Shown piece after piece: positions 1 to 8,442 of a stretch of DNA of 18,611 nt. Both the position numbers and the translations under genes were made by a program. Within the stretch, counting starts at the first letter, position 1. Every line of letters begins with the position of its first letter. Under the pieces are notes generated by a model, which was given only the letters and a program-made list of their open reading frames with translations, was not told where the DNA came from and searched no databases. Source of the DNA: Bacillota bacterium (lineage in GTDB: Bacteria > Bacillota > Clostridia > Oscillospirales > Ruminococcaceae); assembly GCA_023395435.1 (NCBI GenBank), contig JAEWZG010000122.1, positions 1 through 18,611 on the forward strand. The letters run 5' to 3'.

Positions 1-163
1 GCCATATTAATGACCATCCCTTTCATGACAGCTTTTTAAAGCTTATTTTAAAAATCAGCTATCTGAAAAATAGCTGATTTTATAAAAATTTATAACTTAA
101 CAAAATATAATTATATAAGAAAAACAAATATATGTCAAGCATTCGGATAAGTATATAAATAAA
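1..163. other. Window edge and downstream flank, no supported gene
   Basis: No complete gene is supported here. The first 39 bases are open in plus frame 1 up to a TAA, and plus frame 3 is open to a TGA at 75-77. Either could be the tail of a gene entering from the left, but too little is present to choose. A short minus-strand start at 26 (reading MKGMVINMA) runs off the edge and has no clear ribosome site. The only solid element is the hairpin at 51-81, listed separately. Confidence 0.4.
51..81. terminator. Probable bidirectional rho-independent terminator
   Basis: A perfect 12-base inverted repeat (arms 51-62 and 70-81) encloses a 7-base loop. It lies about 80 bases past the stop of the minus-strand CNNM/CBS gene. 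On the minus strand the outer end of the stem runs into a short T-rich stretch; on the plus strand TTTTAT follows. It could therefore end transcription from both sides. The stem is AT-rich, so strength is uncertain. Confidence 0.6.
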
Positions 164-1429
164 TTACTCCTTATTGATATCTCCCTTGCTTTTTTTCTCA
201 TCAATTTCTATGAGAACCCTCTTAATCTGCTGGTCGTCGATCTCAAGAACAGTTATGTTAAAAATACTGTAAGTTGTTTTTTCGCCCTTTTCCGCAACGT
301 GTTCTAAAAGTTCCATTACCCAGCCACCGATTGAATTGCAATCAGTAACAATTATATCCTCACCAAGCTCAAGATATTCAAGAAAGTCGCTTATACTCAA
401 TCCGCCTGAAACATTATAGCTGTTATCTGAGATTTTAATATAATCCCTTTCATCGTCATCATTTTCATCGTAAATTTCACCGACAAGCTCTTCAATTATA
501 TCCTCAAAAGTAACAAGACCTTCAGTTCCTCCATACTGGTCAATAACAATAGCCATATGATTTTTTGTGCGTTGCATTTCTGTCATTACTTCAGAAATTT
601 TCTTGTTTTCAGAGAAAAACAAGGCTTCCTGAACGATCGGTGTAATATCCTTTCCACCATTTATATATAGATTGAAAAAATCCTTCTGATGAATTATGCC
701 AATTATGCTATCCATTGTTTTATCATAAACTGGCATTCTTGAATAACGCTCTGTTATAAAAACATCCTTGACCTTTTCAACGTCGTCTGTTGCTTCAACA
801 CCAATGATATTGACACGAGGAATAAGAATTTGACTTATTGCTATTTCATCAAATTCCAGCGCACTTTTTACAAGGTCACTTTCCTGTTCTTCAAGTACTC
901 CCTCATCTTCAATTTCCTCAATAATAAATTTAAGTTCTTCTTCTGTAACACTTGGATTAGCATGCTTTTGCTTTACAAATGCTTTACTAACTAACTTTTT
1001 TAGTGCAGTAAACATCAATATAAACGGCTTCAAGAAAAAAATAAGTATCGACATTACCGTTGAAATTCCTAGTGTAAAATGTTCAGCGTTTTCTTTTGCA
1101 AGTGATTTAGGCAATATTTCACCAAAAACAAGAACTATAACAGTCATTACTAATGTTGCGATACCTACACTTGATGCTCCGAATTTTTCTGTAAAAACGA
1201 TTGTAGCAAGTGACGCAGATGCAATATTGACAATATTATTACCAATAAGTATTGCAGTCAGAGCCTTATCAAAATCATTGACAATCTTAAGTGCTTTTGC
1301 TGCCCTTTTATTGCCCTGATTCGCATAATTTCTTAGTCTGATTTTATTAACAGTTGAGAATGCCGTTTCACTTGCTGAAAAAAATGCAGACATAAGAATT
1401 AATACTACAATTATTATTATTTTTGTCAT
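164..1429 (-). CDS. CNNM-domain / CBS-pair / CorC_HlyC membrane protein (hemolysin C, MpfA-type family)
   Basis: The 421-residue protein has the order typical of the HlyC/CorC family. An N-terminal CNNM (DUF21) transmembrane domain covers about residues 1-150, with a SASETAFSTVN segment near 18-28, GNNIVNIASA in the 60s and FGEILPKSLA near 101-110. A CBS pair follows from about 200 to 325, and a CorC_HlyC domain occupies about 335-412. Characterised relatives such as Bacillus YhdP/MpfA and the CNNM proteins are linked to Mg2+ efflux; the older name hemolysin C is historical. Mg2+ or divalent-cation transport here is by family only. The ATG start at 1429 is preceded by GGAGG at 6 bases. It lies downstream of the HtrA-type gene with a hairpin between them, so it may receive read-through from the two-component operon. 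Confidence 0.9.
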   Translation of the reverse strand: MTKIIIIVVLILMSAFFSASETAFSTVNKIRLRNYANQGNKRAAKALKIVNDFDKALTAILIGNNIVNIASASLATIVFTEKFGASSVGIATLVMTVIVLVFGEILPKSLAKENAEHFTLGISTVMSILIFFLKPFILMFTALKKLVSKAFVKQKHANPSVTEEELKFIIEEIEDEGVLEEQESDLVKSALEFDEIAISQILIPRVNIIGVEATDDVEKVKDVFITERYSRMPVYDKTMDSIIGIIHQKDFFNLYINGGKDITPIVQEALFFSENKKISEVMTEMQRTKNHMAIVIDQYGGTEGLVTFEDIIEELVGEIYDENDDDERDYIKISDNSYNVSGGLSISDFLEYLELGEDIIVTDCNSIGGWVMELLEHVAEKGEKTTYSIFNITVLEIDDQQIKRVLIEIDEKKSKGDINKE

Positions 1430-1451
1430 AAATCCTCCGATTTTATAATTC

Positions 1452-1481
1452 GCTCCCGCTATTAATATCTAAAGCGGGAGC
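1452..1481 (-). terminator. Intergenic hairpin between protease and CNNM genes
   Basis: A perfect 9-base GC-rich inverted repeat (1452-1460 and 1473-1481) with a 12-base loop starts 8 bases after the protease stop. On the minus strand the stem is followed by GAATTATAAAA rather than a T-run. It is therefore better read as a leaky terminator or mRNA-stabilising hairpin that lowers expression of the downstream CNNM gene than as a full stop. Confidence 0.55.
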
Positions 1482-1489
1482 ATTTATCA

Positions 1490-2812
1490 TTAATTATCAG
1501 TATTAATTTTCTGAGAAGTATCCTCCATCAGCTTAAACTTTATTTCAAAGGTCTTTTCATCACCATTGTCAGTTTTTCTGTATACTTTTGCTTTGACAGT
1601 ATCCCCCGGCTTCTTACCTTTCATTATATTATCCACATCTGAACGATAAACAACAGGCACACCCTCAATATGCGTAATTATATCATTTTCCCTAAGCTCA
1701 GTTTTTGCAATATCGCATTCCTTATCAATAGAGCGTATATATAAGCCTGGCTTTGTTTTGTTGATTTCTGCTGTAGCTGTAGTAAGTTCATAGAATGTAA
1801 TACCTATTTTTACCCTATCCTTTATATAACCATCTGCAATCAACTTTTCAAGAATTGGTCTTGCTTCATTTATTGAAATTGCAAAGCCGATTCCATCATA
1901 AGAATCGAGCATAATCTTTGATGTATTTATGCCGACAACCTGACCATACATATTAACTAATGCACCACCTGAATTACCAGGGTTAATGGCAGCATCTATC
2001 TGAATACAGTCCATTTCAGTATTGTTTGCTTCAGTTTTAATTTTTCTATTAAGGCCCGAAACTACTCCGCGGGTTAAAGAACCATACAATCCAGCTGGAC
2101 TACCAAGAGCAACAATTTCTTCACCGATTTCAAGCTGACTTGAATCCCCGAAGTCTGCAGCCACAAGCCCTGTCTTATTTATTTTTATGACAGCAAGGTC
2201 AGTTTTTTTATCAAATCCAACTATCTTGGCTTCATATTCCTGCTTATTATTAAGGATAACCTTTATAGCTCTTGTTGCATTTTCAATAACATGAGCATTA
2301 GTTATAATGTATCCATTTTCGGTAAGTATAATGCCAGATCCCTGACTTACTGGTGTAAATAGCATGCCTTTTTCATAAATTTCAATAGATACCACCGACG
2401 GAAGAACCTTTTTTGCTATTCCTTCGGGTGTATATTTTCCAGTTTTAGAATCATAATATTCCTTATCTAGCTGTGGCTTTTTCTGTATTGGTATGGATAT
2501 CTGAATTCTGTCAGAAACAAATAACCTGTTTGAAAGCCAACCTCTGCCAAGAAGAGCTGTTGTTGTAATAAGTGAGCAGATTATTACTACTCCTATAGTA
2601 ATAACTACGGCAATAACAAGCCTTTTCTTTTTCTTCTTTGGTGACTTTTGTTCTTGAACAGGTTCTTCAACTTTAGGGGGATTTTCTTTGCTGATATTAA
2701 CTTCTTCTACGGGTATATTTGATGTATTGCCAGTACCCCAGATGTATTCAGCTTCCTTATTAAGATTTTCATTCTCAGGTTCATTACCCTGACCGTCAAA
2801 CTCTACGTTCAA
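1490..2812 (-). CDS. HtrA/DegP-like membrane-anchored serine protease with PDZ domain (S1C)
   Basis: The protein has 440 residues. A charged cytosolic N-terminus of about 63 residues ends in a lysine cluster. A single membrane segment follows at about 64-88, then a trypsin-like domain from about 130 to 320 facing outside. The catalytic triad is visible: His174 in TNAHVIEN, Asp205 in KTDLAVIKI and Ser281 in NPGNSGGAL. A PDZ domain spans about 335-430 and probably binds C-termini of misfolded substrates. This build matches Bacillus HtrA/HtrB surface quality-control proteases. The start is TTG at 2812-2810, four bases inside the kinase stop (TTGA). AAGGGG lies 8 bases upstream. The gene is thus translationally coupled to the histidine kinase. 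Regulation by the adjacent two-component system, as CssRS does in Bacillus, is inferred. Confidence 0.93.
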   Translation of the reverse strand: MNVEFDGQGNEPENENLNKEAEYIWGTGNTSNIPVEEVNISKENPPKVEEPVQEQKSPKKKKKRLVIAVVITIGVVIICSLITTTALLGRGWLSNRLFVSDRIQISIPIQKKPQLDKEYYDSKTGKYTPEGIAKKVLPSVVSIEIYEKGMLFTPVSQGSGIILTENGYIITNAHVIENATRAIKVILNNKQEYEAKIVGFDKKTDLAVIKINKTGLVAADFGDSSQLEIGEEIVALGSPAGLYGSLTRGVVSGLNRKIKTEANNTEMDCIQIDAAINPGNSGGALVNMYGQVVGINTSKIMLDSYDGIGFAISINEARPILEKLIADGYIKDRVKIGITFYELTTATAEINKTKPGLYIRSIDKECDIAKTELRENDIITHIEGVPVVYRSDVDNIMKGKKPGDTVKAKVYRKTDNGDEKTFEIKFKLMEDTSQKINTDN

Positions 2813-4224
2813 TTCTTTTTCCCCTTATCAAATGATTTATTAACTGGGATTGTAAATTTAAATTCAGTATACATGCCTTCCTCACTGTTAGCACTTATAT
2901 CCCCGTTATGAAGATGAATGATTGATGTTGCTAGATACAGACCGAGACCTACACCAATTTTATCAAGACTTCTAGACTTATCTGACTTGTAAAATTTATC
3001 GAAAACAAGTGGAATTTCCTCTTTTTTAATTCCGTCACCACTGTTTTTTATTGCAAAAGTAAACATTCCGTCCTCTTTTTTAAGATTAAACTCAATATAT
3101 CCTTGCTGGTTAACGAATTTTATAGCATTTTCAATCAGATTATAAATTACCTGATATATTAAATCCTTATCAGCATATATCATAATGGTTTCGTTGTCAA
3201 GACCACATATTTCAATCTTCTTCTGATCGATTTTTTTCTCAAATGATAACAAGCATTCAAAAATTACATCATTAACATTAACAGTGATAAATGCAGGCTT
3301 TACTTCACCAGATTCAAACTTTTCCATATTAAGCATCGAAACAACAAGCCGCGATAATCTTTTTGCTTCAGCCGAAACTATTGAAAGATATTTATTCTGA
3401 TCCTTTTGTGGAATTGTTCCATCAAGTATTCCATCAACAAAACCACTTATAGAAGTCATCGGTGTTTTAAGCTCGTGTGAAACATTTGCTATAAAGTTTT
3501 TACGGGCTGTTTCGTTATTTTCTAAAGAGCTCGCCATTTCATTTAAAGCTTTTGCAAGATCACCTATCTCATTTTTTTCTTCCATATTAATACGGGCTGA
3601 AAAATCACCTTTCGAGTATTGCTTTGCAACATTGCTCATTTCTATTAATGGTTTTACAGTATTACTTGATACAAAATATGCCATTAACATTATAAAAATG
3701 AATGCTACAAAAACCGATATCCCGAAAAAGCCCATTATTGATTTTACGTTACTCCATTCATTGATGTCAGGCTTAATGAAGAACAGATAATAATCTGCAT
3801 TGCTTATTGTGAGCCTTGAAGCTACTATATGATAATCATCGCTGTAATATCCATCAAGATCGTTATAAAAATATGCCGGCTTATAATCAAGATAGCCTAT
3901 CATTTTGGCTGATATTTTTTCCCTTTCTCTGTTTGCAAGAGATCCCTGAATATTCCCGATACTGTCTGTTAATATTATTGTTCCACCATATTTGCGTTCA
4001 AAATTGCTATATTCATCAAAAATATTCCTTGCCTTATCTTTTTTGACCACAACATCATTAGTATAATTCAGTATTTCAGAGAATTCATTAGTCATAACCT
4101 GCTTCTTTTTGTAAACCAACTGATTAGAAGAAATCAGCAGTAAAACTGCTCCTAAGCTAAAAATGCTTATGAGAATTACTGCTGATATTACTAAAAAGTA
4201 TTGTTTTAGAATGCCACCACGCAT
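2809..4224 (-). CDS. Sensor histidine kinase (HAMP, HisKA, HATPase_c)
   Basis: The protein has 471 residues. One membrane segment is at about 8-32, an extracytoplasmic sensor region of about 130 residues follows (33-160), and a second membrane segment is at about 162-186. HAMP covers about 186-238. The HisKA H-box NVSHELKTPM carries His250, the predicted phosphorylation site. The ATPase domain shows the N-box around Asn362/Asn366, the G1 box NSGDGI (394-399), the F-box FDKFYKSD and the G2 box GVGLGLYL (424-431). All motifs needed for autophosphorylation are present. Its ATG overlaps the regulator stop by one base (TAATG), and its own stop overlaps the protease start, so the three genes are one coupled unit. 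The stimulus cannot be read from sequence; an envelope or secretion stress signal is suggested by the protease neighbour. Confidence 0.93.
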   Translation of the reverse strand: MRGGILKQYFLVISAVILISIFSLGAVLLLISSNQLVYKKKQVMTNEFSEILNYTNDVVVKKDKARNIFDEYSNFERKYGGTIILTDSIGNIQGSLANREREKISAKMIGYLDYKPAYFYNDLDGYYSDDYHIVASRLTISNADYYLFFIKPDINEWSNVKSIMGFFGISVFVAFIFIMLMAYFVSSNTVKPLIEMSNVAKQYSKGDFSARINMEEKNEIGDLAKALNEMASSLENNETARKNFIANVSHELKTPMTSISGFVDGILDGTIPQKDQNKYLSIVSAEAKRLSRLVVSMLNMEKFESGEVKPAFITVNVNDVIFECLLSFEKKIDQKKIEICGLDNETIMIYADKDLIYQVIYNLIENAIKFVNQQGYIEFNLKKEDGMFTFAIKNSGDGIKKEEIPLVFDKFYKSDKSRSLDKIGVGLGLYLATSIIHLHNGDISANSEEGMYTEFKFTIPVNKSFDKGKKN

Positions 4225-4919
4225 TATTCTTCTTCTACCTCAAACTTATAGCCAACGCCCCATACTGTCTTAAGAGCCCATTTGTCGGAAACGCCCTCAA
4301 GCTTCTCACGGAGACGCTTAACATGTACGTCAATAGTTCTTGAATCACCATAGTACTCAAAGCCCCATACTTCATCAAGAAGCTGATCTCGTGTATAAAC
4401 TCTGTTTGGATTTGATGCTAGGTGGAATAAAAGCTCAAGTTCCTTTGGAGGAGTATCAAGAACCTTACCATCAACGCGAAGCTCATATCTTGTCATGTTT
4501 ACACTAAGCTTATCATACTTGACTTCCTTGATTTCAATTTCAGAATTAACCTGTCCGACACGACGAGAAATTGCCTTAATACGTGCAACAATTTCCTTAG
4601 AATCAAAAGGTTTTACCACATAATCGTCAGCACCAAGCTCAAGTCCAAGAACTTTATCAAAAGTTTCAGATTTTGCTGTAATCATAATGATAGGTACGTT
4701 AGATTTCTTCCTGATTTCACGGCAAACCTGCCATCCGTCAAGACCTGGCAGCATGATATCAAGAAGTACAACATCAGGCTTAAGAGCAGAGAATTTTACT
4801 ACCGCTTCTTCTCCGTCATGTGACAGTATAACGCTGTATCCCTCTTTCTCAAGATACAATCTTAACAATTCACAAATATTTTTATCGTCATCTACTACTA
4901 AAATTTTTCCGAGAGACAT
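4224..4919 (-). CDS. OmpR/PhoB-family response regulator
   Basis: A receiver domain (about residues 4-118) carries the acidic pocket Asp10/Asp11, phospho-acceptor Asp54 in VLLDIMLPG, Thr81 and Lys103. A winged-helix DNA-binding domain (about 130-228) contains the family hallmark TRDQLLDEVWG and the RTIDVHVKRLREKL recognition region. The start at 4919 (231 residues, MSLGKILVVDDD) is chosen because GGAAAGGA lies 8 bases upstream. The longer start at 4943 has no ribosome site and would add residues absent from the usual family N-terminus. It heads the regulator-kinase-protease operon and is expected to bind direct repeats upstream of itself and target genes. No such repeat could be identified in the AT-rich upstream DNA. 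Confidence 0.92.
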   Translation of the reverse strand: MSLGKILVVDDDKNICELLRLYLEKEGYSVILSHDGEEAVVKFSALKPDVVLLDIMLPGLDGWQVCREIRKKSNVPIIMITAKSETFDKVLGLELGADDYVVKPFDSKEIVARIKAISRRVGQVNSEIEIKEVKYDKLSVNMTRYELRVDGKVLDTPPKELELLFHLASNPNRVYTRDQLLDEVWGFEYYGDSRTIDVHVKRLREKLEGVSDKWALKTVWGVGYKFEVEEE

Positions 4920-5306
4920 TTTAACATTCCTTTCCTGCCACATACTTGTTATTACATATTAATATTATATTATAAATATATTTTAATATGTTGTCGTTAT
5001 GTGTTTAAATTGTGACTTATTTGTAAAAATATACTTTTTTTTGCTGTTGGAAATAAAAAATATCATAAATAATGATATATACGTAATAAAAAATACAATT
5101 TTAAGTTCTTAGTTAATAAAATATTAATATACATTAATGCAAGTTATTAATAAATTATTTGCTCCTAAGTTTAATATTTTGATATATATATAACGATAAT
5201 TATATTTAACGAAATATTTATATTTTATTTATGTATAAAAAAATCTATAGATTGTACATGTTTTTTGTTTATTATGACAAAATTTACTTATGTTCTATTT
5301 TATGAC
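4920..5306. other. AT-rich divergent intergenic region between two-component operon and groESL
   Basis: About 390 bases of very AT-rich DNA separate the divergent regulator gene from the groESL promoter. It must hold the promoter of the minus-strand operon. Several TATAAT-like strings occur between 4960 and 4985, but no convincing -35 partner could be fixed. A small dyad (arms 5060-5066 and 5072-5078, loop of 5) is present. No open frame with a ribosome site is seen in it. Confidence 0.5.
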
Positions 5307-5334
5307 TTGATTTTTTGCAATACCTTGGTAAAAT
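5307..5334 (+). promoter_or_regulatory. groESL promoter (sigma-A type)
   Basis: TTGATT (5307-5312) and TAAAAT (5329-5334) are separated by 16 bases, giving a -35 match of 4/6 and a -10 match of 5/6. The predicted start falls at about 5341, inside the CIRCE element, which fits repression by HrcA occlusion. Confidence 0.7.
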
Positions 5335-5339
5335 AGTAG

Positions 5340-5366
5340 TTAGCACTCAGGCAATTAGAGTGCTAA
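5340..5366 (+). promoter_or_regulatory. CIRCE element (HrcA operator)
   Basis: TTAGCACTC (5340-5348), a 9-base spacer and GAGTGCTAA (5358-5366) form an exact match to the CIRCE consensus. HrcA binds this inverted repeat and represses chaperone genes until heat or unfolded protein relieves it. The site covers the predicted transcription start, 41 bases before the groES ATG. No hrcA gene is in the window. Confidence 0.97.
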
Positions 5367-5406
5367 ACACTACACTAATAATTCTATTTTCAAGGAGGAA
5401 TTCAAT

Positions 5407-5691
5407 ATGACAATCAAACCATTGGCTGACAGAGTAGTTATTAAAATGGTAGAAGCAGAGGAAACAACAAAAAGCGGAATTATACTTGCTGGTTCTGCAA
5501 AGGAAAAACCACAGGTCGCTGAAATTGTTGCTGTTGGTCCTGGCGGAATCGTTGACGGCAATGAAGTTAAAATGTATGTAAGCGTCGGAGATAAGGTTCT
5601 TATCAGCAAATACGCCGGCACAGAAGTTAAGATTGACGGAATCGAATATACTATTCTGAAACAGTCTGACATTCTCGCAATCGTAGAATAA
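5407..5691 (+). CDS. groES: Co-chaperonin GroES (10 kDa)
   Basis: The 94-residue protein begins with the family signature IKPLADRVVIK and contains the mobile-loop region (KSGIILAG, about residues 22-29) that docks on GroEL. The conserved GDKVLISKYAGTEVK follows in the middle and the C-terminus is typical (SDILAIVE). It forms the heptameric lid of the GroEL folding chamber in the cytoplasm. The ATG has AAGGAGG (5392-5398) 8 bases upstream. It is first in a two-gene operon with groEL 37 bases downstream, under CIRCE/HrcA control. Confidence 0.98.
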   Translation: MTIKPLADRVVIKMVEAEETTKSGIILAGSAKEKPQVAEIVAVGPGGIVDGNEVKMYVSVGDKVLISKYAGTEVKIDGIEYTILKQSDILAIVE

Positions 5692-5728
5692 TTCTTATTA
5701 AAGTAATTAAACAGGAGGATAAGTTTTT

Positions 5729-7357
5729 ATGGCAAAGGATATTATTTTTGGTGAAGAAGCAAGAAAAGCTCTTCAGAGTGGTATTGACAAACTTGCTGAT
5801 ACTGTAAAAATCACACTTGGTCCAAAGGGAAGAAACGTTGTTCTTGATAAAAAATTCGGCGCACCACTTATTACAAACGATGGTGTTACTATAGCAAAGG
5901 AAATCGAGCTTGAGGATGCTTTTGAAAACATGGGAGCACAGCTTGTTAAGGAAGTTTCTATCAAGACTAATGATGCTGCGGGTGATGGAACTACTACTGC
6001 TACTTTACTTGCACAGGCTCTTGTTCGTGAAGGTATGAAGAATATTGCCGCTGGTGCTAACCCTATGGTTGTTAAAAAGGGTGTTGCAAAGGCAGTAGAT
6101 ACTACTGTTGATACTATTATTGCTAATTCAAAGAAAATTGAAGGTTCTTCTGATATTGAAAGAGTCGCTGCTATTTCATCTGGTGATGATACAGTAGGAA
6201 AGCTTATCGCAGAAGCTATGGAGAAGGTTACAGCTGACGGCGTTATTACAATTGAAGAAAGCAAGACTGCTGAAACTTATAGCGAAGTTGTCGAAGGTAT
6301 GCAGTTTGATAGAGGATTTATATCTCCTTATATGGCAACAGACACAGATAAGATGGAAGCTGTTATTGATGACGCTTTAATTCTTATAACAGATAAGAAG
6401 ATTGCAAGCATTCAGGAAATTCTTCCACTACTTGAGCAGATTGTTCAGGCTGGCAAGAAGCTTGTAATCATTGCTGAAGATATTGAAGGTGAAGCACTTG
6501 CAACACTTATAGTTAATAAACTAAGAGGAACATTCACTTGTGTTGCTGTTAAGGCTCCTGGTTTTGGCGATAGAAGAAAAGAAATGCTCAGAGATATTGC
6601 AATTCTTACAGGCGGTGAAGTAATCACTGAAGAACTTGGCTTAGATCTTAAAGAAGCTAAAATGGAACAGCTCGGTCACGCACGCCAGATTGTTATTCAG
6701 AAGGAAAACACAATAATTGTTGACGGTGCTGGAAACAAGGATGAAATCAAAGCAAGAATTCACCAGATTAAGTCGCAGATTGAAACAACAACTTCTGACT
6801 TTGACAGAGAAAAGCTTCAGGAAAGACTTGCAAAACTTTCAGGCGGTGTTGCAGTAATTAAAGTTGGAGCTGCTACTGAAGTTGAAATGAAGGAAAAGAA
6901 ACTCAGAATTGAAGATGCTCTTGCTGCTACAAAGGCTGCTGTTGAAGAAGGTATCGTAGCTGGCGGTGGAACAGCCCTCATCAATGCTATGCCTGCTGTT
7001 GAAAAGCTAATTACTTCACTTTCAGGTGATGAAAAGACAGGTGCTCAGATTGTTCTTAAAGCACTTGAAGAGCCTGTTCGTCAGATTGCACTCAATGCTG
7101 GACTTGAAGGTTCTGTTATCATTGATAAGATCCGCCGTTCAAGAAAAGTTGGCTATGGATTCGATGCATACAACGAGAATTATGTTGATATGATCCCTGC
7201 TGGTATCGTTGACCCAGCAAAGGTTACACGTTGCGCATTACAAAATGCTGCTTCTGTTGCTGCAATGGTTCTTACAACGGAATCGCTTGTTGCTGACATT
7301 AAGGAAGAAAACCCTGCTCCAGCAATGCCAGCTGGTGGCATGGGCGGAATGTATTAA
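5729..7357 (+). CDS. groEL: Chaperonin GroEL (60 kDa)
   Basis: This is a full-length 542-residue chaperonin. It has the N-terminal MAKDIIFGEEARKAL, ATP-site motifs TLGPKGRN (about residues 29-36) and GDGTTTAT (about 85-92), and the apical and intermediate domain sequences. It ends in the usual flexible GGMGGMY tail. It forms the double-ring ATP-driven folding machine with GroES. AGGAGG precedes the ATG at 5729. The frame is intact, and a strong terminator follows directly, closing the groESL operon. Confidence 0.98.
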   Translation: MAKDIIFGEEARKALQSGIDKLADTVKITLGPKGRNVVLDKKFGAPLITNDGVTIAKEIELEDAFENMGAQLVKEVSIKTNDAAGDGTTTATLLAQALVREGMKNIAAGANPMVVKKGVAKAVDTTVDTIIANSKKIEGSSDIERVAAISSGDDTVGKLIAEAMEKVTADGVITIEESKTAETYSEVVEGMQFDRGFISPYMATDTDKMEAVIDDALILITDKKIASIQEILPLLEQIVQAGKKLVIIAEDIEGEALATLIVNKLRGTFTCVAVKAPGFGDRRKEMLRDIAILTGGEVITEELGLDLKEAKMEQLGHARQIVIQKENTIIVDGAGNKDEIKARIHQIKSQIETTTSDFDREKLQERLAKLSGGVAVIKVGAATEVEMKEKKLRIEDALAATKAAVEEGIVAGGGTALINAMPAVEKLITSLSGDEKTGAQIVLKALEEPVRQIALNAGLEGSVIIDKIRRSRKVGYGFDAYNENYVDMIPAGIVDPAKVTRCALQNAASVAAMVLTTESLVADIKEENPAPAMPAGGMGGMY

Positions 7358-7378
7358 TAGATTCACATTAAAATATTT

Positions 7379-7411
7379 AAAACGGAATGCAATTTGCATT
7401 CCGTTTTTTTT
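7379..7411 (+). terminator. groESL rho-independent terminator
   Basis: A perfect 12-base stem (7379-7390 and 7396-7407), which can extend to leave a single-base loop, is followed by an uninterrupted run of eight T. It lies 22 bases after the groEL stop. The extended -10 promoter of the next gene begins at the end of the T-run. Confidence 0.92.
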
Positions 7412-7412
7412 A

Positions 7413-7421
7413 TGATATAAT
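7413..7421 (+). promoter_or_regulatory. Extended -10 promoter of the metallophosphoesterase gene
   Basis: TG-A-TATAAT (TATAAT at 7416-7421) is a perfect extended -10 element. It predicts a start near 7428 and a leader of only about 16-25 bases. The -35 position falls on the 3' arm of the groEL terminator and is a poor match (TTGCAT at 7394-7399, 3/6), so the extended -10 probably carries recognition. Confidence 0.65.
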
Positions 7422-7443
7422 TAAAGCACAATTTTAAGAAAGG

Positions 7444-8286
7444 GTGTTTTATATTAAATCGAAAAATCCCGGCAAGTGGGCTTTTTTTCTGACTCTTGCT
7501 TCACTTATATGCTTATATCTCCTTACATATATCTTTAATTTTATTATTGAAGTTAATACTTATAAAATAAAAAGTCCTAAGGTTAACAAAAAAATCCGCG
7601 TTGCTCTTCTCACCGATCTTCACAATAGCAAATTCGGAAGATCACAGAAGGCCATCATACGAAAAATAGATGCACAGAAGCCTGATATAGTATTATTAAG
7701 TGGCGATATTACTGAGGATTACAAGGACAATAAGAATGCTTATGAGCTTGTGACAAAGCTTGCTGAACAATATCCTTGCTATTATGTTTCAGGCAATCAT
7801 GAATGCAGGAGCGGAAATCTTAAGAAAATTAAGCAGAAGATAAAAGAATGTGGGGCTGTTGTACTTGAGGGTGATGGAGTTACTGTTGATATCAACGGAC
7901 AGAAATTAAACATCTGTGGCGTGGATGATTATTTTATCGGTGAACAAAGTTTTATAGAGCAGCTTGATAATTCTGTTTCAGATATAGATATGAAAAACTA
8001 CACTATTTTAATTTCTCATCGTCCTGACCTTGAGAGAATTTATAAGTGTTATCATTTTGATCTCATTCTTTCTGGGCATAACCACGGAGGGCAATGGAGA
8101 ATTCCACACCTTTTTGACAACGGACTTGTTGCACCAAACGGCGGGTTCCTACCTAAATACACGACAGGCAAACGAACAATAGGAAATTCTCAACAGATAG
8201 TCAGCAGAGGATTAGCTAAGCTGACTCCACCACTATCAAGAGTGTTCAATTCACCAGAAGTAATTATTATTGATATCGAGCCATAG
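7444..8286 (+). CDS. Membrane-anchored metallophosphoesterase (calcineurin-like, YkuE-type)
   Basis: The protein has up to 280 residues. One N-terminal membrane segment at about 13-35 is followed by a calcineurin-like phosphoesterase domain from about 50 to 275. All metal-site motifs are seen in order: TDLH (Asp58, His60), SGD (Asp88), GNHE (117-120), SHRPD (His192) and GHNHGGQ (211-217). It should be a two-metal phosphoesterase held at the membrane; the substrate is unknown. The start is unclear. GTG at 7444 directly abuts AGAAAGG with no spacing. An in-frame ATT at 7453 has a normal 9-base spacing and gives a sensible N-terminus (xKSKNPGKW). No ATG is available nearby. It is monocistronic with its own promoter. 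Confidence 0.88.
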   Translation: MFYIKSKNPGKWAFFLTLASLICLYLLTYIFNFIIEVNTYKIKSPKVNKKIRVALLTDLHNSKFGRSQKAIIRKIDAQKPDIVLLSGDITEDYKDNKNAYELVTKLAEQYPCYYVSGNHECRSGNLKKIKQKIKECGAVVLEGDGVTVDINGQKLNICGVDDYFIGEQSFIEQLDNSVSDIDMKNYTILISHRPDLERIYKCYHFDLILSGHNHGGQWRIPHLFDNGLVAPNGGFLPKYTTGKRTIGNSQQIVSRGLAKLTPPLSRVFNSPEVIIIDIEP

Positions 8287-8442
8287 ATAAATAATTTTGC
8301 CTTAAATTAATTGACTTTTGTTGTGCAAATATAGAAATTTTTACCCTCTTTTATTTTCTTAAATATTCAATAATTATTTTTATTATTTGTTATATATATT
8401 CCCCAAAAATATTTTCCAAGGATAAAATATCCTTAAGTTCTG
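8287..8442. other. AT-rich intergenic stretch with a small hairpin
   Basis: No gene is seen. A perfect 7-base dyad (8418-8424 and 8428-8434, 3-base loop) sits 8 bases before the -35 of the next gene. With no T-run it is not a convincing terminator and could instead be an operator. No clear terminator for the metallophosphoesterase gene was found. Confidence 0.4.

Noticed and set aside
1..26. Minus-strand start reading MKGMVINMA running off the left edge
   Set aside because: Nine codons with no clear ribosome site; cannot be told from chance.
4944..5306. Replication origin or DnaA-box cluster in the AT-rich gap before groESL
   Set aside because: No TTATCCACA-type boxes or iterons were seen; ordinary AT-rich intergenic DNA is enough.
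5773..6264. 163-codon open frame on the minus strand inside groEL
   Set aside because: Antisense shadow of the groEL reading frame; low-complexity Ser/Ala/Val composition is typical of such shadows.
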